From NCBI RefSeq assembly GCF_003612125.1, contig NZ_RAWI01000037.1, positions 1 through 40,703 of the forward strand: DNA of 40,703 bases, written 5' to 3'. A model generated the notes under the pieces. The model was given only the letters and a program-made list of their open reading frames with translations. It did no database searches and was not told the origin of the DNA. Source of the stretch: Corallococcus praedator (GTDB taxonomy: Bacteria; Myxococcota; Myxococcia; Myxococcales; Myxococcaceae). Shown here piece after piece: positions 25,101-32,132 of the stretch; the first letter of the stretch is position 1, and each line of letters starts with the position of its first letter. Position numbers and translations under genes: made by a program.

Positions 25101-25310
25101 AAGTCGCTGGGCACCACCGTCTTCGGCGGGATGCTCTTCTCCACCTTCGTGAACCTCATCTTCATCCCCGTGCTCTACGCACTGGTGGAGGGCGCGCGCA
25201 CCAAGGTCCTGAAACACCGCAAGCCCGGTAACTCCACGGGGGGCCCCCCGAAAAACCCGCCGCCGTCCATCCCTCCTGGGAGGGATCCACACCGGCCGCA
25301 GCCCGCGTAG
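22110..25310 (+). CDS. HAE1-type RND efflux transporter permease
   Basis: A 1066-residue inner-membrane proton-driven pump. It has twelve expected transmembrane helices in two halves, beginning FFIKRPVFASVLSILITLVG. The proton-relay residues are present at near-AcrB numbering: Asp410-Asp411 in LATGLVVDDAIVVIENVERVM and Lys938 in GLASKNAILIVEFGEQL. The docking and porter domains have family motifs (YPELALPQVQVTATYTGAS, QYESFALPFVVMLAVP). The HAE1 group exports hydrophobic and amphiphilic compounds. The last 25 or so residues (GNSTGGPPKNPPPSIPPGRDP) are a Pro-rich tail unlike usual family ends and are encoded over G6C6 and a hairpin. The next gene begins 88 bp on. Confidence 0.95.
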   Translation: MNFSEFFIKRPVFASVLSILITLVGAISIPNLPIEQYPELALPQVQVTATYTGASAETVESAVTTVLERQLNGMEGMRYMSSTSTNDGQSTIIATFDPSRDVDLAAVDVQNRVATATPQLPQQVNALGVTVRKAQTQLLVSFGVYDQQKRYDTEFVSNYADVFIRDALLRVKGVGDVRIFGERRFAMRLWLDPTELARRGLTAQDVLDALQEQNVQVGAGKVGQAPSSKDQAYQLSLQVKGQLTSASEFGAIVIQRGAEGALVRIRDVGRVELGAESYQQLLRFNGQDAVGLGITQLPGSNALEVREGVEKELKRLSATFPPGLTYKVAFDTTLAVSASIKEVLHALGEAILLVILVIFIFLHGWRSVLVAVTTLPVSLVGTFMFVNAFGFSLNTLTLFGLTLATGLVVDDAIVVIENVERVMEHEKVDAKEATTRGMQQVSGVVVATALVLSAVFIPVSFFPGTTGAIYRQFALTIAFSISLSALVALTLSPALCARLLRSNEGKKFVLARKFDDGLDSLRRGYGKLLGFMLGRAKWFVVAAFVVFLVATGLLYRATPSGFIPDEDQGYLIIAVQGPEGTSLEYTRQVLLQVEEIIREQPEVTDIFTVGGFSLLGTGANYGSLFINLKPWEEREKKEESVAGMVERLRGPLGQVGGARVLPLQPPAIRGVGSVGGFEFVLEDQQGGRSLEELAQATQALVGTAAREPRLRGVFSAFTAGSPQLNIDVDREKAKAMGVPLSSLFSTLQVYLGSQYVNDFTFANRVYRVFVQAATPFRDNPKDIGSFYVRAEGGGMVPLENLVKLTPVATAQNITHYNLFRSANINGQGTPGVSTGQALQAMEDVAKQALPTGFTYEWTGLSAEQKSAGNTVLVIFALGIVFVFLVLAAQYESFALPFVVMLAVPVAMMGALLLQGARGLVNDVFCQVGLVMLVGLASKNAILIVEFGEQLRAQGQGVVESAINAAETRLRPILMTSFAFLFGVVPLMLASGAGASARKSLGTTVFGGMLFSTFVNLIFIPVLYALVEGARTKVLKHRKPGNSTGGPPKNPPPSIPPGRDPHRPQPA
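25269..25286. repeat. 8-bp inverted repeat at the 3' end of the RND gene
   Basis: ATCCCTCC and GGAGGGAT pair with a 2-base gap, inside the last codons of the pump gene. A perfect 14-bp G6C6-centred palindrome (25237-25250) lies just before it. Neither is followed by a T-run; they may slow transcription between the pump and the lipid genes. Confidence 0.4.
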
Positions 25311-25397
25311 AAGATCGCGGATACCGACCCGCACAGCGGGCAGGCACTCCGCTGCGCTATCCGGCGGCGGAGGGTCCTGGTTATCCTTGGGCGACGC

Positions 25398-27251
25398 ATG
25401 GCTTCTCCCCTCACGGTCGAAGAGCGGCGTCGGTGGCTGTACACGTTGAAGCAGGCGCCCGCGCTGCGCCACACCCGCACGTCCGTCCTCCTACGCCTGC
25501 TGGGGAGGGCACGGCCGGTGGAGCCCGCTCCCGGTGAAGGGGTGTGCCAGGAGGGCCAGGAGGTGGACGGCGTCTACCTGCTGCGCTCGGGCGAATGGAA
25601 GGTGACGGCGGGAGGGACGGTGCTCCTGCACCTGCGCTCGGGAATGTCACTGGGCGTGGAAGCGCTCGCACGGGGCATCTGGCCTGTCACGGTGACGGCG
25701 GTGTCCGCGTCGCAGGCGCTGTTCATTCCCCGCGCGGAGCTGGAGCTCGCCGCGGGCGCGCCCCGCCACGGCGTCTTCGCGACGGGCCCGCGCGCGGACG
25801 TGGTGACGTTCCGGACGCAGGGCCTGGAGCTGCCGCCCGCCGCGCTGTCCGTGCTGGTGGAGCTGGTGGCGAAGGTGATGGCCCACGACTTCGGGGACCG
25901 CGTGCTGCTGGTGCGCGCGGGGACGAAGCGGACGGAGGCCGCGGTGCGGGGGCCGGACGGGGTGTTCCGCCGCACCGTGGGGCCCGGCACGCTGGAGTCC
26001 TGCGCCGCGATGGCGCCGGACGGGGACTTCGACTGCGTGTTGCTGGACGGGCTCGCTGCGCCGGATGGCGTGACGGTCCGCGAGGTGCGGCTCGTGGCCT
26101 CCAGCGACGCGGCCGTGGGCATGGCCGGAGCATCGGTGCTGCCCACGGTGCTCCTGTCGCCGTGGCGCCCGCGCGCCAGCCCCACGCTGCGGGGCCGTCC
26201 CCTGCCCGACGAGGATGGCTGGGACGCGGACGCGCCGCCGCCCATCTGCCGGCTGCGGCTGGACTGGGAGCGGCTGGTGGTGCGACCCGGGGACACGCGC
26301 CCGCTGGCCGCGCTGGGGCTGGACGCGGGCACGCGGGATGCGCTGTCGCGCTGGGCGCGTGCCATCACCGGCCGGCGCGTGGGACTGGCGCTCAGCGGCG
26401 GGGGCGTGTGGGGCTTCTACCACGCGCACATCCTGCGGCGGCTGACGGCGCTGGACGTGCCGGTGGACTTCCTGAGCAGCTCCAGCATGGGCTCGCTGGT
26501 GGGCGCGTACTTCTGCGGCACCGCGCGCGACGGACGCGAGGGCCTGGATGGCCTGCGCCGGCTGCGCCACCGCGCCAGGAGCGGCCACCTGTCCGCCGCC
26601 GCGCTGTCGTCGGTGGTCACCACGCAGGCCATGGAGTGGCTGGTGCGGGGCGACCTGGGGAGCCTGTCGCTGGAGGAGCTGCCCACGGGCTTCCTGCCGG
26701 TGACGACCGACCTGACCACGGGCCGCTGCGTGGTGCTGGAGCAGGGGCCGCTCGCGCTGGCGGTGCGCGCCAGTGGCTCCGCGCCGGGGGTGTGGGCCCC
26801 CACGCTCCAGCCGCCCGCGCGGTACGTGGACGGGGCCTTCACCAGCATGGTGCCGGTGGACGTGCTCCTCAACGCGGGCGCGGACCTGGTCTTCTCCAGC
26901 AACATCTTCCCGGCGGGCCACCACCAGGCGGCGCGGCCGCTGCTGCCCGGACCGGTGGGGCTGTTCCTCTCCGCGCTCAACCCGGTGGCGCGGGCCATGG
27001 ACCTGCTGACCAGCGGCGTGTTGCTGTTGCATCGCAGTGGCGACCTGGAGTCGGCGCGCGGGGACCTGCGCTACGACGTGGGCACGCGCGACCATCCGCT
27101 GCTGGGCTCCATGCGCTTCACGCACGTGGACGAAGTGCTGGACGAGGCCGCGCGCGACATGGCCCTGGAGCAGAAGCTGCTGGAGTTCAAGCAGGCGTGG
27201 GAGTCCCTGCGCGTGCGCCGGAATCCGTCCGGCGGAAGGAGGGCCGCGTGA
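25398..27251 (+). CDS. Patatin-like phospholipase with N-terminal cNMP-binding-like domain
   Basis: A 617-residue protein with the domain order of neuropathy-target-esterase-type lipases. Residues about 20-115 look like a cyclic-nucleotide-binding beta-roll (PGEGVCQEGQEVDGVYLLRSGEWKV), but the phosphate-binding cassette is degraded (SLGVEALARGIW, lacking the FGE and Arg-Ala pattern), so cAMP binding is doubtful. A poorly defined middle region follows. The patatin domain starts with GLALSGGGVWGFYHA (oxyanion hole), then the elbow SSSMG with Ser363, and Asp478 in VDGAF completes the Ser-Asp dyad. The elbow is S-x-S-x-G rather than the usual G-x-S-x-G. A phospholipase or acyl-ester hydrolase is expected. 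The next gene overlaps its stop (GTGA), which implies coupled translation. Confidence 0.85.
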   Translation: MASPLTVEERRRWLYTLKQAPALRHTRTSVLLRLLGRARPVEPAPGEGVCQEGQEVDGVYLLRSGEWKVTAGGTVLLHLRSGMSLGVEALARGIWPVTVTAVSASQALFIPRAELELAAGAPRHGVFATGPRADVVTFRTQGLELPPAALSVLVELVAKVMAHDFGDRVLLVRAGTKRTEAAVRGPDGVFRRTVGPGTLESCAAMAPDGDFDCVLLDGLAAPDGVTVREVRLVASSDAAVGMAGASVLPTVLLSPWRPRASPTLRGRPLPDEDGWDADAPPPICRLRLDWERLVVRPGDTRPLAALGLDAGTRDALSRWARAITGRRVGLALSGGGVWGFYHAHILRRLTALDVPVDFLSSSSMGSLVGAYFCGTARDGREGLDGLRRLRHRARSGHLSAAALSSVVTTQAMEWLVRGDLGSLSLEELPTGFLPVTTDLTTGRCVVLEQGPLALAVRASGSAPGVWAPTLQPPARYVDGAFTSMVPVDVLLNAGADLVFSSNIFPAGHHQAARPLLPGPVGLFLSALNPVARAMDLLTSGVLLLHRSGDLESARGDLRYDVGTRDHPLLGSMRFTHVDEVLDEAARDMALEQKLLEFKQAWESLRVRRNPSGGRRAA

Positions 27252-28216
27252 TTCCCGTTCGCATCCTCGGCACGTCCAGCGTGCTGCCCGGCCCGCCGGT
27301 GACGACCGCGGAGTTGTGCGCGCGCGTGGGCCGAGACCCGGCGGAGGTGGAGAAGAAGACGGGCATCCGCACGCGGCACTTCGCCCCGGCGGGGACACGC
27401 GCGGCGGACCTGGGGGCCCAGGCCCTGAAGGGCGCGCTGGACGCGGCGGGCCTGGAGGCCACGGCGCTCAAGCGCATCCTCTTCGTGTCCTCCATGGGTG
27501 GGGACGTCACCACGCCGGCCAATGGCAGTCGGGTGGCGGCGGCGCTGGGGCTGGCCGGGACGTGCGACGCGATGGACGTGGGCAACGCGTGCATGGGGTT
27601 CCTGAGCGCGTTCGACCTGGCGGCGCGCTCGGTGGCCACGGGGCTGGGGCCGGTGGGCGTGGTGTCGGTGGAGCTGCTGTCGCGCACGACGCGGCCGGAG
27701 GACCCTCGGCCCTACCTGGTGCTGGGCGACGCGGCGGCTGCGGTGGTGCTGGGCGAAGCGCGGCCGGGCGAGGGCGTGCTGGGCGCGGCGTTCGGCAACG
27801 ACGGCACGCTGCCGCCGGACGTCGTCCTGGACAACCCGCACCTGACGGGCGAGCGCGGAGGGATGCGCTTCCTCACGCCCGCGAAGGACATGACGCGCGT
27901 GGCGCTGGGAGCGCTGACGCGCGCGGCGACGGCGGTGCTCCAGGGCGCGGGGCTGACGGTGGCGGACGTGGAGTGGGTGCTCACGCACCAGCCGAACGGG
28001 AGCATGTTCGCGGCCATCCTCCAGGCGCTGGAGGTTCCCCCGGAGAAGAGCGTCACGGTGGTGGACACGGTGGGCAGCGTGGGGTCCGCGTCGCTGGGGA
28101 CGGGCCTGGACCGGCTGTGGCGCACGCGCCCGGTGAAGCCGGGGGACCGGGTGTTGCTGGTGGGCGTGGGCGCGGGCGTGGCGCACGGCGCGGTGCTGTA
28201 CCGGGTGGGCGGGTGA
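27248..28216 (+). CDS. 3-oxoacyl-ACP synthase III-like (thiolase fold) enzyme
   Basis: A 322-residue thiolase-fold enzyme of the KASIII/OleA group, which joins an acyl chain to an acyl-ACP or acyl-CoA, or transfers acyl groups. The nucleophile is Cys115 (VGNACMGFLSAFDLA) and the His is His247 (LTHQPNGSM). The third residue, Asn in the usual GNTSAAS, aligns with Ser277 in TVGSVGSASLG, so the standard Cys-His-Asn triad is altered. The N-terminus RILGTSSVLPG and GDAAAAVVLGE fit the family. The GTG at 27248 overlaps the patatin stop and is the only start compatible with the family length. It is co-translated with the patatin before it and the acyltransferase after it. It is not the housekeeping FabH by context. 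Confidence 0.87.
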   Translation: MIPVRILGTSSVLPGPPVTTAELCARVGRDPAEVEKKTGIRTRHFAPAGTRAADLGAQALKGALDAAGLEATALKRILFVSSMGGDVTTPANGSRVAAALGLAGTCDAMDVGNACMGFLSAFDLAARSVATGLGPVGVVSVELLSRTTRPEDPRPYLVLGDAAAAVVLGEARPGEGVLGAAFGNDGTLPPDVVLDNPHLTGERGGMRFLTPAKDMTRVALGALTRAATAVLQGAGLTVADVEWVLTHQPNGSMFAAILQALEVPPEKSVTVVDTVGSVGSASLGTGLDRLWRTRPVKPGDRVLLVGVGAGVAHGAVLYRVGG

Positions 28217-28962
28217 CGGCGACGGGGAGCGCGGCAAGGGCCGCGTGGCTGGCGACGTTCCGCCTGCTCCAGCGCTACCACCGCTATGAGGTGGTGAACC
28301 TGGAGCCGCTGTTGCAACCGGGCGCGAAGCTGCTGGTGGGCTACCACGGGCGGCCCCTGGCGGTGGACCTGTGCATGCTGACGGTGACGCTGCATGACCG
28401 CCTGGGCTACCTGCCCCACGGCATCGCGCACGGCGCGTTCGACGCAATCCCCGGAATGCGGCAGGTGGCGGACGGGCTGGGCTTCGTCACCGGGGATGGA
28501 CCGCGCCTGGCCGAGGCGGTGGCGAAGGGCGAACACGTGCTGGTGCAGCCGGGCGGCACGCGCGAGGGCTGCCGCGACTTCCGGCACCGCTACCGCGTGG
28601 ACTGGGGGGAGCGGCTGGGCTACCTGCGGCTGGCCGTGCGCTACGGGCTGCCCATCGTGCCCATCGCGGGCCACGGCATGGACGACGCTTACGTGGGTTT
28701 GAATGACGGCCATGCCTGGGGCAAGCGCCTGAGCCTGCCTGGACGTCTGCCCTTGTGGCTGGGCGTGGGCGCCACGGGCCTGTGGCCGCTGTCCCTGCCG
28801 TTCCCGGTGAAGATGACGCAGTGGGTGGGGGAGCCCCTCACGCGCCACCTGGCGCCCGGCTTCGACGCGGCGGACCGGGACGCGCTGCTCACGGTGCACC
28901 GCGACGTGACGGGCGCGGTGCAGGGATTGCTGGACGCGGCCCGCTACCAGCGGACGCGGTAG
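28213..28962 (+). CDS. MGAT/LPLAT-like acyltransferase
   Basis: A 249-residue membrane-associated acyltransferase that moves an acyl chain onto glycerolipid or a similar alcohol. The motifs follow the MGAT-like branch of the LPLAT superfamily: GAKLLVGYHGRPLAVDL (His45 to Asp52), YLPHGIAHGAFDAIPGMRQVADGLGFV, then VLVQPGGTREGCRDFRHRYRVDW and GYLRLAVRYGLPIVPIAG. The His-to-Asp spacing is six residues, not the four of classic HX4D enzymes; related MGAT-like proteins vary here too. The GTG at 28213 overlaps the KASIII stop by 4 bp (GTGA), so it is the third member of a tightly coupled lipid operon. Its last 19 bp overlap the end of the opposing DUF2378 gene. Confidence 0.82.
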   Translation: MTATGSAARAAWLATFRLLQRYHRYEVVNLEPLLQPGAKLLVGYHGRPLAVDLCMLTVTLHDRLGYLPHGIAHGAFDAIPGMRQVADGLGFVTGDGPRLAEAVAKGEHVLVQPGGTREGCRDFRHRYRVDWGERLGYLRLAVRYGLPIVPIAGHGMDDAYVGLNDGHAWGKRLSLPGRLPLWLGVGATGLWPLSLPFPVKMTQWVGEPLTRHLAPGFDAADRDALLTVHRDVTGAVQGLLDAARYQRTR

Positions 28963-29504
28963 ATGGCGGCGCGCCCGTCGCGGGACTCCACGACGGTGGT
29001 GAGGCCCTTCACGCCCGTCGCCATGGTGCCGAAGTGGCAGATGGCGCCAATGAACTCCGGGTAGGTCCCGCCCTCGTTCACGCGGATCCGGAAGTCCGTG
29101 TCCGACACCTTCTGCACCTCCACGTGCAGGAAGTTGCTGCCGGACGCCAGGTTGCGGGAGGTGCGCTCCAGCGCCCGCGCCGGTCCCAACAGCTTGAGGA
29201 CACCCTTCAGGGCCCGCCCCATGTTCGTCTCGAAGTAGCCCTCGACGAAGCGCTCGCCCAGCAGCCACTGCGCCTCCTTCATGGGGACGCCCGGGAAGAG
29301 CTCTTCCGCGCCCAGTTGCAGCAACCGCTGCCACACGGCGTTGGGATAGGCCGGCTCCAGCTTGCGCTCCAGGTCCAGCCCGGCGGCCTTCAGCTTCGCC
29401 CGCAACGGCTCATCCATCCGGCCCTGCAAGGCCAACAGCAATCCTTCGACCGTATGGCCGAACACGAACTCATTCTGAGAGGACACCCGGTGCTCCTTCG
29501 CCAC
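28944..29504 (-). CDS. DUF2378 (TIGR02265) family protein
   Basis: A 186-residue protein of the myxobacterial paralogous family DUF2378/TIGR02265, largely limited to Myxococcus, Stigmatella and relatives. Recognisable parts are the start VFGHTVEGLLLALQGRM, the middle YPNAVWQRLLQLGAEELFPGVPMKEAQWLLGERFVEGYFETNMGRAL, and the C-terminal strand set FRIRVNEGGTYPEFIGAICHFGTMATGVK. No biochemical function is known for the family. The GTG at 29504 opens the frame with AKEHRVSSQ. Its 3' end overlaps the acyltransferase gene tail to tail by 19 bp, so the two transcripts are antisense to each other there. Its presence is one of the best taxonomic clues in the window. Confidence 0.87.
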   Translation of the reverse strand: MAKEHRVSSQNEFVFGHTVEGLLLALQGRMDEPLRAKLKAAGLDLERKLEPAYPNAVWQRLLQLGAEELFPGVPMKEAQWLLGERFVEGYFETNMGRALKGVLKLLGPARALERTSRNLASGSNFLHVEVQKVSDTDFRIRVNEGGTYPEFIGAICHFGTMATGVKGLTTVVESRDGRAAIYRVRW

Positions 29505-29629
29505 GTCTCGGGGGGACGCGGTTCAGTTCCTCCTGGCTAGACCGTCGCGGACTTGTGAACAACCCCTACATCCCCGGGGTGATGAAGATTTTGACCAAAG
29601 GACACCGGATCCGCCATGCGACGCGACGT

Positions 29630-29664
29630 GTCGCCTGGGGAAGGCGACGTGGGGGGTTGCCCCC
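29630..29664 (+). other. Two tandem short hairpins in 263-bp divergent region
   Basis: GTCGCC (29630-29635) pairs with GGCGAC (29643-29648), and GGGGG (29652-29656) pairs with CCCCC (29660-29664). They lie about 105 bp upstream of the next gene on the plus strand, between divergent genes. They could be leader RNA structures or chance GC pairing. A TTGACC at 29591-29596 just before them resembles a -35 element, but no good -10 is visible. Confidence 0.3.
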
Positions 29665-29767
29665 GCCGGTGCCCGCGAACCAACACACCCACCTCCCCCG
29701 GGTCAGACGGTCCCGCGTCCGTCCGCGTGCGACGCTGGTCCAGCGGTCGACCCTGGGGGGGCATGAC

Positions 29768-32053
29768 ATGAGCTGGAGCATCAACGTACCCGCCACGAAC
29801 ACGCTGGACCTCGCGCTGGGTGATGCCGCGCATGGACAGGCGGTGTGCAGCGCGGAGGCGGGCGTCGCGAAGGCCATCCCGCTGCCGGGGGGCTCCGTGT
29901 CCCTGAAGGCGGCGCTCCGGGTGCCCGTCGAACTCTTCAACGGCCAGGAGGACGCGGACGCCCACGGCGTCATCGGCCGGGCGACGGGGAACCCCGACGG
30001 CACCGAACCCGAACCGCTCTTCACGCCCGACGGCGCCGCATGCTGGCTGAAGTACGCGGCGGAGCTCAACGCCCAGGCCAGCGGTGAGGGCAGCTTCCCC
30101 TTCGTCGCCCTGAGCGGCAGCGGCGCCGTCAACGTGCTGGTGGCGGACTACCGCCGGCACGCCCCCACCCGGACCCTGGGTGACGCGCTCCGCGACGACG
30201 TGAAGTCCCTGCGGCTGCCCTTCCTCCTGGAGGACGTGCAGGCCCTGGTGGCGGGCGACGCGCTGTCCTTCCAGACGCGCATCCAGCTCAAGGCCGGACT
30301 CACCCTGTCCTGGCCCGCGGTGACGTCCACGGTTGTGGCCTCGCTCGCGCGGCGCGTGGGTGGACAGGTCGCCCTCCAGCTCAAGGCGGAGGTGGGCGCC
30401 AGCCTGAGCGGGGAGCTGAAGCTGGAGGATGAGCTGCGGCTCGTCTTCTCCCGCGCGGAGGGCGGCGGTGCGTTCCAGATCTCCATCCGCAAGGCCATCA
30501 CGTCCCAGGTGTCCGCCGGCATGAAGGTGGGGGTGACGCTGGATGTCGCCTCGCCGGTGCTCGCCGCGCTGCTGGGGGCGGTGGCGGACACCGCCCAGGC
30601 CCAGAGCGTGTCGAAGATTGTCGAGGGCCTGGACAGCGGCACGCTGGGCACCGTGCTGGTGCCCGTCGCCACCTCGCTGTTCGGGGCGCTCGGCTTCAAG
30701 CAGGAGCTGGACGGGACCCTGGCCACCGTCAAGCAGGTGCACACGGAGCTGAAGCGCCTCATCGAGGACGGCGTGGTCACCGCGCTGCAGGCCGGCTTCG
30801 AATACGAATACGCCCGCACCGCCGGGGACGCGACGCTGATGGCGCTGGAGGTGCCCGCGGACGAACTGGGGAGCGTGCACGCCGCGCTCATCTCCGGGGA
30901 CCTGGCCAGCATCCAGCGTCGGACGAAGGACGCGTGGGTGCGCCGCTACTTCCACATGCGCACCACCGGCATGCAGCGCACCCGGGGCTTCGGGCTGGGC
31001 TGGCGCGACATGTTCCTGGCGAAGGTGGAGGACCGCAAGCAATTGAAGGCCGTCACCCAGCACGCCTCGCGGGACCATGCGCACGGGCCCCGCCGCTACG
31101 CCTTCCAGGGCACGCGCTCCTACCAGCACGAGGGCTGGCTCGCGGGGAACAAGGTCCTCCAGGGCATCGACTTCAACGCGCAGATGCCGGCGTTCTCCAC
31201 CCGGCCGAGCGCGGACGCGTTCGACTACGCCTTCTTCGCGCAATCCCGTGTCGAGGGCAGCCTGTCGCTCCAGGAGCTGGCGGATCAGGCCCGCGTCTGG
31301 GGCGCGCTCCGCGACGATGCCTCCGTCGAACCGCTGAGCAGGCTGTTCCAGTCCGTCCCGCGCGGCACCCGCGTCACCGCCCGCTTCGAGGCGCGGCTCG
31401 ACGCCGCCACGTTCCGCAAGGTGCTCCGGAAGATGGGCACCGACCCGGAGGTGGAGCGTCAGGCGTTCGCGGTGGCCCTGGCCCGCGCGCTGCCCCGGGA
31501 CTCCGTCGCGTCGCGGGAGTCCCCTTCGGTGCGCCAGAAGCTCTACACGCCGCTGTGGAACACGTACCTGCTGCAGCAGGGCAAGGGCTGGTCCAAGGAG
31601 TTCATCACCAACAGCGTGGGGGCCCACCTCAAGAAGCAACTGGGCGCGGGGGGCCTCGTCGCGTGGAACTGGGAGCAGTCCCGGCACTCGGGTGGAGGCC
31701 CCACGGCGGGCACCTTCATGGGGGTGATGGAGGGGGCGTCGAAGTACGGCGGCGACACGGGGGGCCAGCCCTACGGGAACATCTTCGTCATCTGGCAGCG
31801 GCTGACGCACGCGCTGCAGGACCTGCAACAGGCCATCGATGCGCGCAGCCCGCTCCCGGATGAGCCGGAGCAGTCGATCATCGCCCGGGCGTTCGAGCCG
31901 CTGGAGGACGCGGGGTCCAACCCGTTCCGGCTCACGGCCACCGTCGCGTGGCTGGTGGAGCTGGCGCGGCACTGGGGCTTCCGCGACGAGGTCCAGCCGC
32001 TGCTCGGCCTCAAGGTCGGGGAGCAGGAGGAGCTCCTGCTCACGGCGCTCTGA
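29768..32053 (+). CDS. Large protein of unknown function (761 aa)
   Basis: A 761-residue soluble protein that I do not recognise. It has no signal peptide and no convincing membrane helix. The first half (to about 350) alternates hydrophobic and polar residues in long strands (GGSVSLKAALRVPVELFN, DALSFQTRIQLKAGLTLSW, VGGQVALQLKAEVGASLSGELKLEDELRLVF, GMKVGVTLDV), suggesting an extended beta structure. It is followed by helices (VSKIVEGLDSGTLG, LATVKQVHTELKRLIEDGV). The second half is mixed, with many Trp/Arg-rich pieces (WVRRYFHMRTTG, WRDMFLAKVEDRKQL, WNTYLLQQGKGWSKEF). Codon bias is that of the host genes. The ATG at 29768 follows a G-rich run. It stands alone between the divergent DUF2378 gene and the BKACE gene 79 bp downstream. 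Confidence 0.85.
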   Translation: MSWSINVPATNTLDLALGDAAHGQAVCSAEAGVAKAIPLPGGSVSLKAALRVPVELFNGQEDADAHGVIGRATGNPDGTEPEPLFTPDGAACWLKYAAELNAQASGEGSFPFVALSGSGAVNVLVADYRRHAPTRTLGDALRDDVKSLRLPFLLEDVQALVAGDALSFQTRIQLKAGLTLSWPAVTSTVVASLARRVGGQVALQLKAEVGASLSGELKLEDELRLVFSRAEGGGAFQISIRKAITSQVSAGMKVGVTLDVASPVLAALLGAVADTAQAQSVSKIVEGLDSGTLGTVLVPVATSLFGALGFKQELDGTLATVKQVHTELKRLIEDGVVTALQAGFEYEYARTAGDATLMALEVPADELGSVHAALISGDLASIQRRTKDAWVRRYFHMRTTGMQRTRGFGLGWRDMFLAKVEDRKQLKAVTQHASRDHAHGPRRYAFQGTRSYQHEGWLAGNKVLQGIDFNAQMPAFSTRPSADAFDYAFFAQSRVEGSLSLQELADQARVWGALRDDASVEPLSRLFQSVPRGTRVTARFEARLDAATFRKVLRKMGTDPEVERQAFAVALARALPRDSVASRESPSVRQKLYTPLWNTYLLQQGKGWSKEFITNSVGAHLKKQLGAGGLVAWNWEQSRHSGGGPTAGTFMGVMEGASKYGGDTGGQPYGNIFVIWQRLTHALQDLQQAIDARSPLPDEPEQSIIARAFEPLEDAGSNPFRLTATVAWLVELARHWGFRDEVQPLLGLKVGEQEELLLTAL

Positions 32054-32132
32054 AGCGGGCCGGTGTCTTCCACGGACGGGGGCGGCGCATTTTCCTGGCC
32101 GTGCCCCGTGTCGCCAGGAAGGGTGGGCACCG

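Noticed and set aside
22098-25472. 1124-codon minus-strand frame opposite the RND pump
   Set aside because: Composition (Arg, His, Gln, Gly runs) is that of an antisense shadow; the plus strand has full RND motifs.
27248-28216. Housekeeping fabH assignment
   Set aside because: The context is a patatin/acyltransferase operon, not fatty acid synthesis genes, and the catalytic Asn is missing.
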